Source of the DNA: Paraspadella gotoi
Taxonomy: Eukaryota > Chaetognatha
Assembly (NCBI GenBank): GCA_051294375.1
Contig: CM119271.1
Span: 986,721-1,050,720 of the forward strand
Length of the DNA: 64,000 bases
Reading direction: 5' to 3'
Below, one piece after another: positions 21,516 to 64,000 of this stretch (position 1 is the first letter of the stretch; each line of letters starts with the position of its first letter). The notes below the pieces were generated by a model. It was not told the DNA's origin. It was given only the letters and a program-made list of their open reading frames with translations, and searched no databases. Both the position numbers and the translations under genes were made by a program.

Positions 21516-24050
21516 CTGAAACGAGAAAAACAAAAGAATTGGGAGAAACGAAAAGGAACGAAACGAACGAACGAACAAACGAACGATAAAAAAGCCACGC
21601 CCCAAAAATAAACAGTGATGCGAAAACAGAGAAAACTCTTGTGAATCAAAAATCGTGAATTCGTGATGGATTATGTATTTGTGAAGTGATTCAGGTTTTT
21701 AGTTTCACCGATGGAGACGACCTTGAACTTTCGGCTTCTGAGCGTCAAGGTTACTTTTTTGTTTTTTACAAAATACTTTAGAATGATAAGATCAAATAGT
21801 ATAAAAAAATATTGTTAAAATGAAAGAGGAGTAAAAAAGAGAGAAAAAAAAGAGTGAGAGATAAAATGAACCAACAATGAAATATATTAGTCCCGTCTGC
21901 AAATTTTGTTTATATTTACACGCAAATAGGCTGCAACAATACATCTATTAAAAAAAATAAACAAACGTGAAATTCTATGTAGAATTAGAAAGAAAACTTT
22001 AACAGAGGAACGAATTTGGTAACTAAATACAGGATACACTCATTAAAACTATATCACTGCGAATATTACACTTTATAGGCAAAGAGTATCATTGTCAACA
22101 GGAAATCTTTTTTTTTAATATGCCGCGGAAATTTCCAATACTGTAATACTACAAAAGGAAGATTAACGAATGACGCGTTGCAGGAATGACGAGGGAAATG
22201 CAATTGTGGGGATGATGATTGCGTTTTGGCGCGAGCATATATTGGTAATACTTTAAGTTAAAAAAACATTATTGTAGCTTAAAAATAACCAATTATAAAT
22301 CTTATTTATTTATATATCCGAGTTTTAATTTTTTTGGAAATCAAACTTTCTCCTTTCGATGAAACTTTGGAGCAAGGTGGCGCTGTATTTGGGATCAGTT
22401 GGAGTTGGGATCAGCTGGAGTCAAGCTTTGAGGTTATCCATCCATCGTGGTATGTGCAAAATTCATTCATTCATTCATTTTTACTTCTCCAATCAAGAGA
22501 TAGTCGATTGTTTTTGTAAAAAAAGTTAAAACTCGGAGAGATATACCTACAAAGAAACTATGTTTAGTTTAATTGTTTATGTGAACATTTTTTATATCAC
22601 ATACACCAAAACGCAATTTAGCGATGCATTTTTTAAAAAATGGGCAGTGAGACGCTGTCCGTTGCCGCCTTTAACGAACAAAAAAAAATCACAATTTCTT
22701 TTCGTTATAAACGGATCATATACTGTACAACATTTTCAATTGCGAGCTAAAAATTATATAATTATCCACAAGCGAGGGGTAGGTTGTGTACATTTATAAA
22801 CAAAAATCATAATTAACATATTTTTTTAATTGTTTGTTTTGGATTTTTTGGTTTTTGCTTTTTAAATATTTTTACATTCTTCAGGACTAGGAAAAGGAAA
22901 TAATTTATATTTTTTAAACATTAAACGAATTAAACAAACTATTGACAAAAGAAAGAAAACGCGACCTCTGAGTTGCTCTTTTTTTTTCTCGATTTGATCG
23001 AAAATCGAAAAATCGAATTACGAAATGTTTTATTTATTGATTGAAGGTGGAGCATCGACAGAGAGAGAGAGAGAGAGTGGGGGGAGAAAGAGAGAGAGAG
23101 AGACGCTTTGTCTCTCTCTCTCTCTCCCGATCCTCCATCTTCAAATTCAATTCTTTCATTCGAAAAATCACATCCGATCAAATTTAAAAAAAAAAAAAAA
23201 CGAAACAAAATTATAACATTTGTTTTGCAAATTTGTTTAACCGCACGAGAATTGCCCAACACTTTTTTCTAAGTTGTCGGAATTGAATTTTGTTTGTGTA
23301 CCAGTTTAAAAAAAATAGTTTGTAATAATTATATACGTATCAAAATGGCATATTCTTAAACAAAAAAGTCCAATAACGACAACTTGTTCAACTTTTTTCA
23401 GTCTAAACACAAAATAAGATTTCGACCGCCGACTCCGCAGCAGCGCCAAGACGCGACAGAGCAGCGTCAGCCGCATCCTTTTGCTCAATGCCGGGATACG
23501 GTACAAAAATAAATCGTCGCATCCTTTGCCAATGCCGAGATACGGAAGATGCTGCGTCTGTAGCGAAACTCGCGAAGCGGTAGACATTGCGTTCGTAGAG
23601 AAGAAAAAAAAATGCATTAATACTAAAGGGGAAAAAAATAATGAAATCACAGTTTGATTCGCTCTTTCTTTTTTCTTTTTTTTCGTTTTTTTTTTCTGGC
23701 TTTCTTTCAAGTTGGAGAAAGAAGGGAGGAAAGGGAGGAGGAGGAAGAAGAGGAGGAAAGGGAGGAGGAGGAAGAAGAGGAGGAAAGGAAAGGAAAGAAG
23801 AAAAGATAATAAAAAGGAGAAATATTAAAAAAAAGATTTTAAGGAATTAACTAAGTCTATTTTTAGTAAATTCGATGCCGATTATTGATTTCCGCTTTCG
23901 ACGTTCGTTGGCGAGCGCCGGCGTGAGAGAGGGGCGCCGCCTTAGAGACGCCGTCACGATGACGCCGGTGGGATGGCACCGCGACGCCGGGATAGAACAT
24001 TTTGGGCCCTCCGACGCTGGGAAAGTCTCGACGAAAAGGGAAAAAGGGAA
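21516..24050. other. Gene A/gene B junction, no exon recognised
   Basis: Searched on the minus strand for Gly-X-Y, 7S and signal-peptide sequence and found none. AT-rich, with a GA/CT inverted pair at 23,060-23,128 and a GGA-rich tract at 23,705-23,805. Confidence 0.65.
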
Positions 24051-24729
24051 NNNNNNNNNNNNNNNNNNNNNNNNNNNNNNNNNNNNNNNNNNNNNNNNNN
24101 NNNNNNNNNNNNNNNNNNNNNNNNNNNNNNNNNNNNNNNNNNNNNNNNNNNNNNNNNNNNNNNNNNNNNNNNNNNNNNNNNNNNNNNNNNNNNNNNNNNN
24201 NNNNNNNNNNNNNNNNNNNNNNNNNNNNNNNNNNNNNNNNNNNNNNNNNNNNNNNNNNNNNNNNNNNNNNNNNNNNNNNNNNNNNNNNNNNNNNNNNNNN
24301 NNNNNNNNNNNNNNNNNNNNNNNNNNNNNNNNNNNNNNNNNNNNNNNNNNNNNNNNNNNNNNNNNNNNNNNNNNNNNNNNNNNNNNNNNNNNNNNNNNNN
24401 NNNNNNNNNNNNNNNNNNNNNNNNNNNNNNNNNNNNNNNNNNNNNNNNNNNNNNNNNNNNNNNNNNNNNNNNNNNNNNNNNNNNNNNNNNNNNNNNNNNN
24501 NNNNNNNNNNNNNNNNNNNNNNNNNNNNNNNNNNNNNNNNNNNNNNNNNNNNNNNNNNNNNNNNNNNNNNNNNNNNNNNNNNNNNNNNNNNNNNNNNNNN
24601 NNNNNNNNNNNNNNNNNNNNNNNNNNNNNNNNNNNNNNNNNNNNNNNNNNNNNNNNNNNNNNNNNNNNNNNNNNNNNNNNNNNNNNNNNNNNNNNNNNNN
24701 NNNNNNNNNNNNNNNNNNNNNNNNNNNNN
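24051..24729. other. Assembly gap (679 N)
   Basis: Unknown sequence between the end of visible gene A NC1 and the gene B 5' side. It is the likely place of the last gene A exon and possibly the start of gene B. Flanks are not collagen. Confidence 0.98.
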
Positions 24730-24854
24730 TCTCTCCCTCTCTTCCTCTATTCCTCCATCTTCCCCCAACTCTTTGAACAACATTCTCGCTGCAGCCTCTC
24801 AAAGCTTTGTCGCCTTGTAGTCGGCATTGCGTAAGTCCGACCCGCTAGTAAACA

Positions 24855-24965
24855 TGGAACGTTGAGTCGTGACCCGGTTCTAACCCCAGGACCAGTTCCA
24901 TGGCTGCTTGAAGGGGTACAAGAAGTTGCGGAGAGCAATCTTCAGCCCGCTTGGCGCTACAGTTT
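24855..24965 (+). repeat. Dispersed repeat, second copy of the 19.3-kb family
   Basis: Shares AGTCGTGACCCGGT, CCAGGACC-TTCCATGG and a following GAGAGCAATCTTCAGCCCGC / GATAGCACTCTTCATCCCAC segment with 19,340-19,545, ungapped over about 100 bp in part. Confidence 0.4.
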
Positions 24966-25751
24966 CAAATATCAAACAGCTTTAAGACTTAAGAGTGCCT
25001 TTCAAGTCGATAATATCAGTGTCAGATTACCTAACGACGACAACAACTGCGGGGAACAATAACAACAACAACAACGGAAACGAAAGGAATTTCTCCTCGT
25101 TTTTCGTTCGCCTCATCTGGAAAATCTCGTTCAATCTCGATTCTATTCTTTGTTTTTTTACGAATTACGTAAGCGGTCAACTAATGTATATATCCGGTCA
25201 GTTTTGTCCGTTCAATTATTTTTTTGGTTTACTTTTTATTATAATCTTTTAATAACAACAATTTTTTTTAAAAATCTTGAACTTTTTTAATCCCGTTTTT
25301 TTTTTCAAAAAATCCTAATAAGTCTTTATAGAAACCTAATCTTTATAATTTTATCCATTTTTAAAAAAATTTACGTTGCAGTAGCGCTTAACTTAAAATC
25401 CCCTGAAAGCGCTTCACATGTACTAGCGAAACCACTGGTTAATTTCGTTTCTCGTTTTCTCTACCGTTTTTTTTTTTATTTGTTCTAATTTTTTTCTCAC
25501 TAATCAAATTAATTTCGAATCGATGGTTTTGTTCTCTTAAACGTTTTTTTTTTTCATGTCCAGATGAGATAAAAATACCTCGATCGCCCAAATGGGGAGA
25601 GGGGGAGAGGGGGGGAGAGGGGGGAGAGGCGGAAATGTGGAATAAAAACGAAAAACGAAAATAAAAATGAGAGAAAAAACGGAAATGGGAATGAAAAAAA
25701 TGCGGTGGAGACTCGTAAGACCGATCAAGTCAAAATGAGGTTTCTGAGGCT

Positions 25752-25846
<95 letters not shown>

Positions 25847-26014
25847 TGGCAAACGGCAATGACCAAAGAGTTGATGCTGACCGCGTTTTCAACCAGTTTG
25901 TTCCCTTTCTCCTAAACTTACCTTTTCCCTCTCTTTACTCCCTACCCCGCATGCCCCCCGCTACCCCTTTCCCCCTTGCAACCGCTCCCCTACCCTCGCC
26001 ACACCCCGCTCCAC

Positions 26015-58866
<32,852 letters not shown>

Positions 58867-59398
58867 TGTAAAGTTTTCATGTTGTCGTTCGTAACTTTTC
58901 TAAATTTAGTTTTTTTGAATCTAAAAATTTTTTTTTTTAAATCAGGGTATTTTTAGGGCGTCGCCGCCCTCGCCCCATACGGGCGTCGAAACGGGAAAGT
59001 TGGCGTGGCGGTTATTCGACGCTAGATGTCGCCAGTCGGGAGTGACGCAAACCGGAAGTTGGCGCGCGTCTCTTCGGCGTCGAACGGCGTCGCTTAAAAG
59101 GGAGGAAATTTATTTTAAAAAAATTAAATTATGTTTTTTGTTTTGTATTTGTATATTTAGCGACAAATTTGAATCAAAATACAACGAGGATGAATTTCGA
59201 AATAATTTTCGGTTGTTTTCTTTTTGTTTTGTTATGTTTTTTTGTGAATTTTTTTTTTAAATTGATAAATTCTTTCTCTAAGACGAACTTCGTTAAAAGG
59301 TGCGTCTGAAGACGAACTTGGGCGTCCTCGACGACATCATTGTCGACGACGAAAACGACGATGGAAAAAAACGAGTTAGAGACAGAGTGAAATCGAAG

Positions 59399-59449
<51 letters not shown>

Positions 59450-59969
59450 GGAGAGATAGAGGGTGAGAAGGAGAGAGATACAGAGAGAGAGAGAGAAAAG
59501 AATCTCATTCGGGACGAAAAGTTAGCGAAGGATTTTCACTGGGATATTGAGGAGGAGGTGGAGGAGGAGGAGGAGGAGGAGGAGGATTGGGAGAGGGGGA
59601 GGATGAAGAGGAAGAGAAGGGAGGAAGCGTGACTGGTGATCGTGAAGACGGTAGGAGGAGGAAGAGGAGGAGGAGGAGGAATAAGATGGTCTCCTAAAAA
59701 AAAGCAATGAATGAAACTTTTTCTTTGCGAGTGATGAATTAAGTGCAAAAAAAGAGGAAAGGAAATCAAAAAGAGCAAAAGGAAAATTAAAAAGAGCAAA
59801 AGAGACAGATACAAAATATCTAAAAAGCAAAAAAAGCAGCGTCAAAGATCCCGAGAAGAATTTTTTTGTTATTTCGATGAAAAAAACACTTTTTTGTCTT
59901 TTAACTCATGAAAGTTAGGAAAACTGCAGGGAAAAATTTCTAAATGAATAAAAACATAAACTTCCTCCT

Positions 59970-60025
<56 letters not shown>

Positions 60026-60700
60026 CGCGTCCATCGTGGCTCGCGTCCAAAATATTTAGATTGACGGTCTGATTGGTTACGGACCTTGATTATGTTGAAT
60101 CAGAGAGTTTGTGCGCAACTATGAAAGCTTGAGGAATTCATATTCAACGTAAAGTATAAATGTTATTGTATAATGTACATTGTACACTATGTACAGAATA
60201 TTATAGTATTTACTATAAACCTAAACTGATAAAATGACCGATATATAAGATTAATGAAAGATTTCACTGAATTGTTACATTTCTTCGGATCGAGTACAGT
60301 TTATCAGAACTGATAATGATTATTGAATATATTTAATGAGGTGATATATTTCAATAAATACTATTACTTTCATTATCGACTTTATTTGATCTTGTATATT
60401 CTTGGAGTTTAGTTCGGACGATCAGAAGATTTTTTTTGATCCTCACAAATCCGAATCTGGGTCACTTGGATCAAAGGATCAACATAAATCTAAAATCCGG
60501 GATTTGATTTCGCGTCCGGATCTCTAACGCGATGGGCGATGCTGAATCAATTCTCCAATCAATCAATCCAAACAAAACTGTTAAATAAACCAATAAAGCT
60601 ACCAAAAATACCAATCAGTCGCGAAACCACTCCTTTCACGATTCCCCCCCCCTTGATATCGAAAATATTTCATATCTAAACTTATATCGATCGCGTTATT
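58867..60700. other. Gene A upstream region
   Basis: GC-rich promoter candidate to about 59,100, then low-complexity GA and GGA tracts (59,398-59,690). A plus-strand open frame across 59,300-59,632 is Arg/Glu low complexity and not called. The rest is unique AT-rich. Confidence 0.6.
59041..59100 (-). promoter_or_regulatory. Candidate gene A promoter core (ETS and E2F-like sites)
   Basis: GC- and CpG-rich block about 180-230 bp upstream of the gene A start codon. ACCGGAAGTTGGCGCGCG at 59,051-59,068 joins an ETS consensus (CCGGAAGT) to an E2F-like TTGGCGCG. Nearby there are repeats of GGCGTCGAA and AAGTTGGCG. The same block recurs at about 56.09-56.22 kb as part of the duplicated segment. No TATA box is seen. 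Function is inferred from position and motifs only. Confidence 0.45.
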
Positions 60701-60752
60701 AAGAAGAGTCGCGGATGAGATTCGAACCCGCGACCGCCGAAGACGCTCTTCT

Positions 60753-60920
60753 GATTGGTTCAATTCCCGCCGAATATTCTCACTCACCGATTGGAGGAGA
60801 TTCACGGACGAAGCTCCGATTGGTCCAGTCGCGAGTATTCTTGACGCTGATTGGCCGGATTGGGACCGGAGGAGACGCCACCCGGTCGTCAAAACAGCAG
60901 TCTTGTTTCTCGTTATAAAA
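60753..60920 (+). promoter_or_regulatory. Promoter-like cluster: five GATTGG boxes and a TATA box
   Basis: GATTGG (inverted CCAAT, NF-Y type) occurs at 60,753, 60,789, 60,818, 60,849 and 60,858, followed by TATAAAA at 60,914-60,920, about 50 bp beyond the last box. Order and spacing fit a plus-strand RNA polymerase II promoter diverging from gene A. The first downstream ATG (60,952) opens a low-complexity Glu-rich frame that I do not trust as a protein. Confidence 0.5.
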
Positions 60921-61199
60921 ACTGGGGATACATCGGAGGAGCGTGGTCGCTATGGAGGAAGAGGAGGATGAGGAGGAGGAGGAGGAGGAGGAAGAGGAGG
61001 AGGAAGGATCTCACCCCCAAAAAGTTTTTGCCTCGTCTCGTTCTCTCTCTCTCTCTATATCTCTCTCTCTCTCTCTTTTTTTTTCTCGCTATCTCTCTCT
61101 CTCTTTCTCTCTTTCTGTTTCACGTAGAATTCGCCTTCTCTCTTCTTACATCGATTTTGATTTAAAACGGTAAAAAGACTACGCGCACACATATAAGAC

Positions 61200-61311
<112 letters not shown>

Positions 61312-61976
61312 AACCCACCGGGATTTTTTCTCGTTTTACAATACTTCGTCGATATATATTCTTTTAGATCTCTCTCTGTCTCTCTCTCTCTCCCTCCTTT
61401 CGCCGAACTTTTCATCTCGCTCTCCCTCTCTCTTTTTCACTCACTCTCTCGCTTCACACGAACCTCACACGAATCTCACGAATTCGCACGAAATCTCACC
61501 AAAGTTCGTCTAAAATTTTTTTCTCTACATTTTTTTTACAAAAAAAAAATCTTTTGAAGTTCGTCTGTTTCGATGCCGACACGAACGACAAACGGAAATG
61601 ATGACAATTACTGACACTGATATCGATTATCGATGACACTGACGATCCTGAGATGTTGACATTGATTTCGTTTCTAGTTTCTCTATTGTTATGAAAAGTG
61701 ACAACATCTACGACATTAATTACATCCTTATGAAAATCTGTAATGATAAATTTGTTCAAAATAAAAAGAAACAAATTTTATATGAATAGTGTAAAGACAT
61801 ACGGAATTATTGTATTTAGAGATAGGCCTACATACGTATATGAATCTATACTTTTTCATATTATTTTTTGTCATCTCTTAACTTCTTAACTTTTTCAGTT
61901 CTAATCGAAACCACGAAATTTCTACAAATTATTTTCAGTTTTTCAAAAGAAAAAAAAATCAAAAAATTAAAAGTCC

Positions 61977-61978
<2 letters not shown>

Positions 61979-62027
<49 letters not shown>
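61979..62027. repeat. (GAC)n trinucleotide microsatellite
   Basis: About 16 perfect units upstream of gene A. Confidence 0.95.
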
Positions 62028-62709
62028 TTGATTTCTAAAAAACTTTATTTATTTAGTATAATCTTTAATCCAATTTTTCTTACAATTTTATCCATATTTT
62101 AATAATAATGAAGGATCTACCCACAATATAATTAAACCATAAACTCGTTTACGAAAATTATCCCGACCTAAAACAAAAAATCTCTGGGTTAAAAATATTT
62201 TTGATGTTTTGTTTTGCTTTTTTTTTTCCTTTCGTTTTTTTTTTTTTTTTTTTTTTTGCGATATCGTTTCGCCTTTTGTTTGTTTTCCTTCACGCATTTT
62301 GTTTTTGCCGCCGATCCGAGTCGCTTTGGCTCTTTTTTCGCAAAACGACTTCCGTTTCAAAATATTTTCCCTTCCATTTTTGACTTTTGATCGAAATATC
62401 AAATATTGACTTTGTTCGTTTCTTCATTAAATCTTTATTGTTCTTTTTTGTTCTTTTTTGTTCATTATTGTTCTTTTTTGTTATTTTTGTTGTTGTTTTT
62501 GTTATTGTTCTCCAACGCCTAAATTCTTTATATTCATTCCTTACAGACTACACCCCAAATGCACAGGCTTCGAACCCCTCTACCGCCTCCCGGAATCCAC
62601 TGAAAAAATAAAGAGGAACTTCGTTCGACGGCTTCGCCAACACCTCTCTCTCTCTTTATCCCTCTTCGCCCTGAAGATAAGCGAGAGAGCGAGAGCGAGA
62701 CAGAGACAG

Positions 62710-62995
62710 AGACGCGTCGTTGGGAATCGCGCCGATTCCCCCGACGCCGTCAGTGTTACCCCGCCCTCTTTCGGCGAGGGACATGGGATTGGCGCCGTCG
62801 CCGCGCCCACATCCCCGCCTTCGATCGCCGTCCACGCTCACGTCGACGAGGCGGCGCCGGCCAGCGCCGGAAAACACAAACTCCGGCGCCGAGAGCGTGA
62901 AATGGCGCCATCGTGAAATTGACTGCGTCCCTGTGATCAGAAATTCCGTCAAAATGAAATCCTTTTTAGCTTCGTCTTCCCTGTTTGGGTGAGTT
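62710..62995 (+). other. CpG-rich block, possible first exon
   Basis: A dense CpG/GGCGCC stretch (62,710-62,910) in AT-rich DNA, followed by an ATG at 62,954 reading MKSFLASSSLFG and a GGGTGAG donor-like site at 62,989. It could be a CpG-island promoter with a short first coding exon on the plus strand. There is no downstream exon in the window to test it. Confidence 0.25.
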
Positions 62996-63006
62996 TTAGG
63001 GTAATG

Positions 63007-63110
<104 letters not shown>

Positions 63111-63861
63111 CCAGCAATAGTCCAAACGCGTCAAAGGTCCACACTCGCAATATCTGTCGATTTGGTGTCTGGTGAGAGATTTTATCCAATTAAAAAGAGG
63201 TGAAAGGTAATTGAGAGGGAAAGTACAAAACTTAGCTTCGCTTTGTTTGAGTTCACGTGAACTTAAACTTGAAAATTTTATTTTCTACATCAAACAAACA
63301 AACTCATAATAAACATAAACAAACAAACTAATAATAAACATAAACAAACAAAAACGAGGACAACGACATAAAAATCTTGTTTTTCGTTTTTCTGGCGAAA
63401 CCGAAATTTCTGAGAGCAAAGTTCGGCTAAGAAAAAAAAAAGAAAAAAGGGAAAAAAATGAGAAAATGAGTCTGTTAAACTAATTTAGTAATATATTTTT
63501 TTTTTTCGGGGGCGGACGTGAAAAAAAAAGTGAAATTGATAAGAGTCAAGGTAGAATGTGAGAAGATTGGATTTTTAAGAAAGTCTGTTTAAACTGAAAA
63601 GCTCGATTTAAAGAAACATCTGGACTAACATTAACATTCTTTATTCATTTAAAATTTAGATTTGCCGTTAAAGCGAAAAAAAATTATGTAATTACTTTTT
63701 AACATCATCTAGTTCAAAAATGATTAACTTTTCAAATCCATTTTCTCTATTTAAATATTTAATATCTTCAATAAGCTGGATTTCTGAGTTTTCTTTTAAA
63801 AAAAATGGATCGGCCAATTAAGCGGCATATTTTTGCCCTAAAGACGTTATAAGAAAAATTC

Positions 63862-63898
<37 letters not shown>

Positions 63899-64000
63899 CC
63901 CTTCCCTATCGGAGGCTCAAAGTAAACAATCTAGAGTAAACAGACTTTCTCCGCTGCATGCGTCGTCGTCGTCGTCGTCGTCAGCGTCGTCGTGTCTAAA

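Noticed and set aside
22334-22519. Plus-strand frame MEIKLSPFDETLEQGG as a gene fragment
   Set aside because: No recognisable family, no splice partners; may be a fragment of an unknown repeat but cannot be supported.
23875-24834. Open frames of about 270-320 residues spanning the gap
   Set aside because: Almost entirely N; the few real residues at both ends show no collagen or other domain.
59300-59632. Plus-strand acidic/Arg-rich protein upstream of gene A
   Set aside because: Low complexity from GA and GGA repeats, no domain, and no splice or promoter evidence.
60715-60760. tRNA gene suggested by GGTTCGAATC on the minus strand
   Set aside because: The T-stem does not pair properly and no A-box or acceptor stem is found; it is a T-arm-like palindrome (GTCGCGG/CCGCGAC) only.

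Overview
The window is nuclear DNA from an invertebrate animal. It has many small, phase-consistent exons bounded by AG/GT splice sites, AT-rich introns packed with (CT)n/(GA)n microsatellites, tRNA-derived SINE-like repeats, an interstitial TTAGGG-type tract, a decayed Ty3/gypsy pol fragment, and dispersed elements resembling Helentron-derived 'pearl/DINE-1' repeats. A lophotrochozoan such as a mollusc is possible, but the sequence does not settle this.

Nearly all coding sequence belongs to two type IV (basement membrane) collagen genes, both on the minus strand. Gene A (58,866 down to about 24-26 kb) is almost complete: a signal-peptide exon, a 7S cysteine-rich exon, 32 further Gly-X-Y exons (about 1,560 helical residues in all) and four NC1 exons in alpha-1 style. 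All are in one open frame with matching intron phases. Only its last NC1 exon is missing; it probably lies in the 679-N gap at 24,051-24,729. Gene B (21,515 down past position 1) has ten Gly-X-Y exons (about 617 residues) and four NC1 exons in alpha-2 style. It runs off the left edge, and no 7S or signal exon for it was found. Its NC1 exons carry four apparent single-base deletions that break the frame, whereas gene A has none.

Layout from left to right: 1-5 kb gene B NC1; 5-16 kb large gene B introns holding composite mobile elements; 16-21.5 kb gene B helix exons; 21.5-26 kb A/B junction with a gap; 26-31.7 kb gene A NC1; 32-52.7 kb gene A helix and 7S; 53-58.8 kb gene A intron 1, scrambled by near-identical duplicated blocks and N gaps (two extra frame-broken copies of the signal exon, most likely assembly artefacts); 58.9-64 kb upstream region with a GC-rich gene A promoter candidate, a plus-strand CCAAT/TATA promoter-like cluster and a CpG-rich block.

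Known family biology: collagen IV chains assemble as heterotrimers (two alpha-1, one alpha-2) through NC1, cross-link through 7S, and form the basement membrane network. In many animals the two genes lie head-to-head. The tandem same-strand arrangement here, with a 5'-less second gene, is the most interesting feature: a rearrangement, a misassembly, or alternative 3' cassettes.
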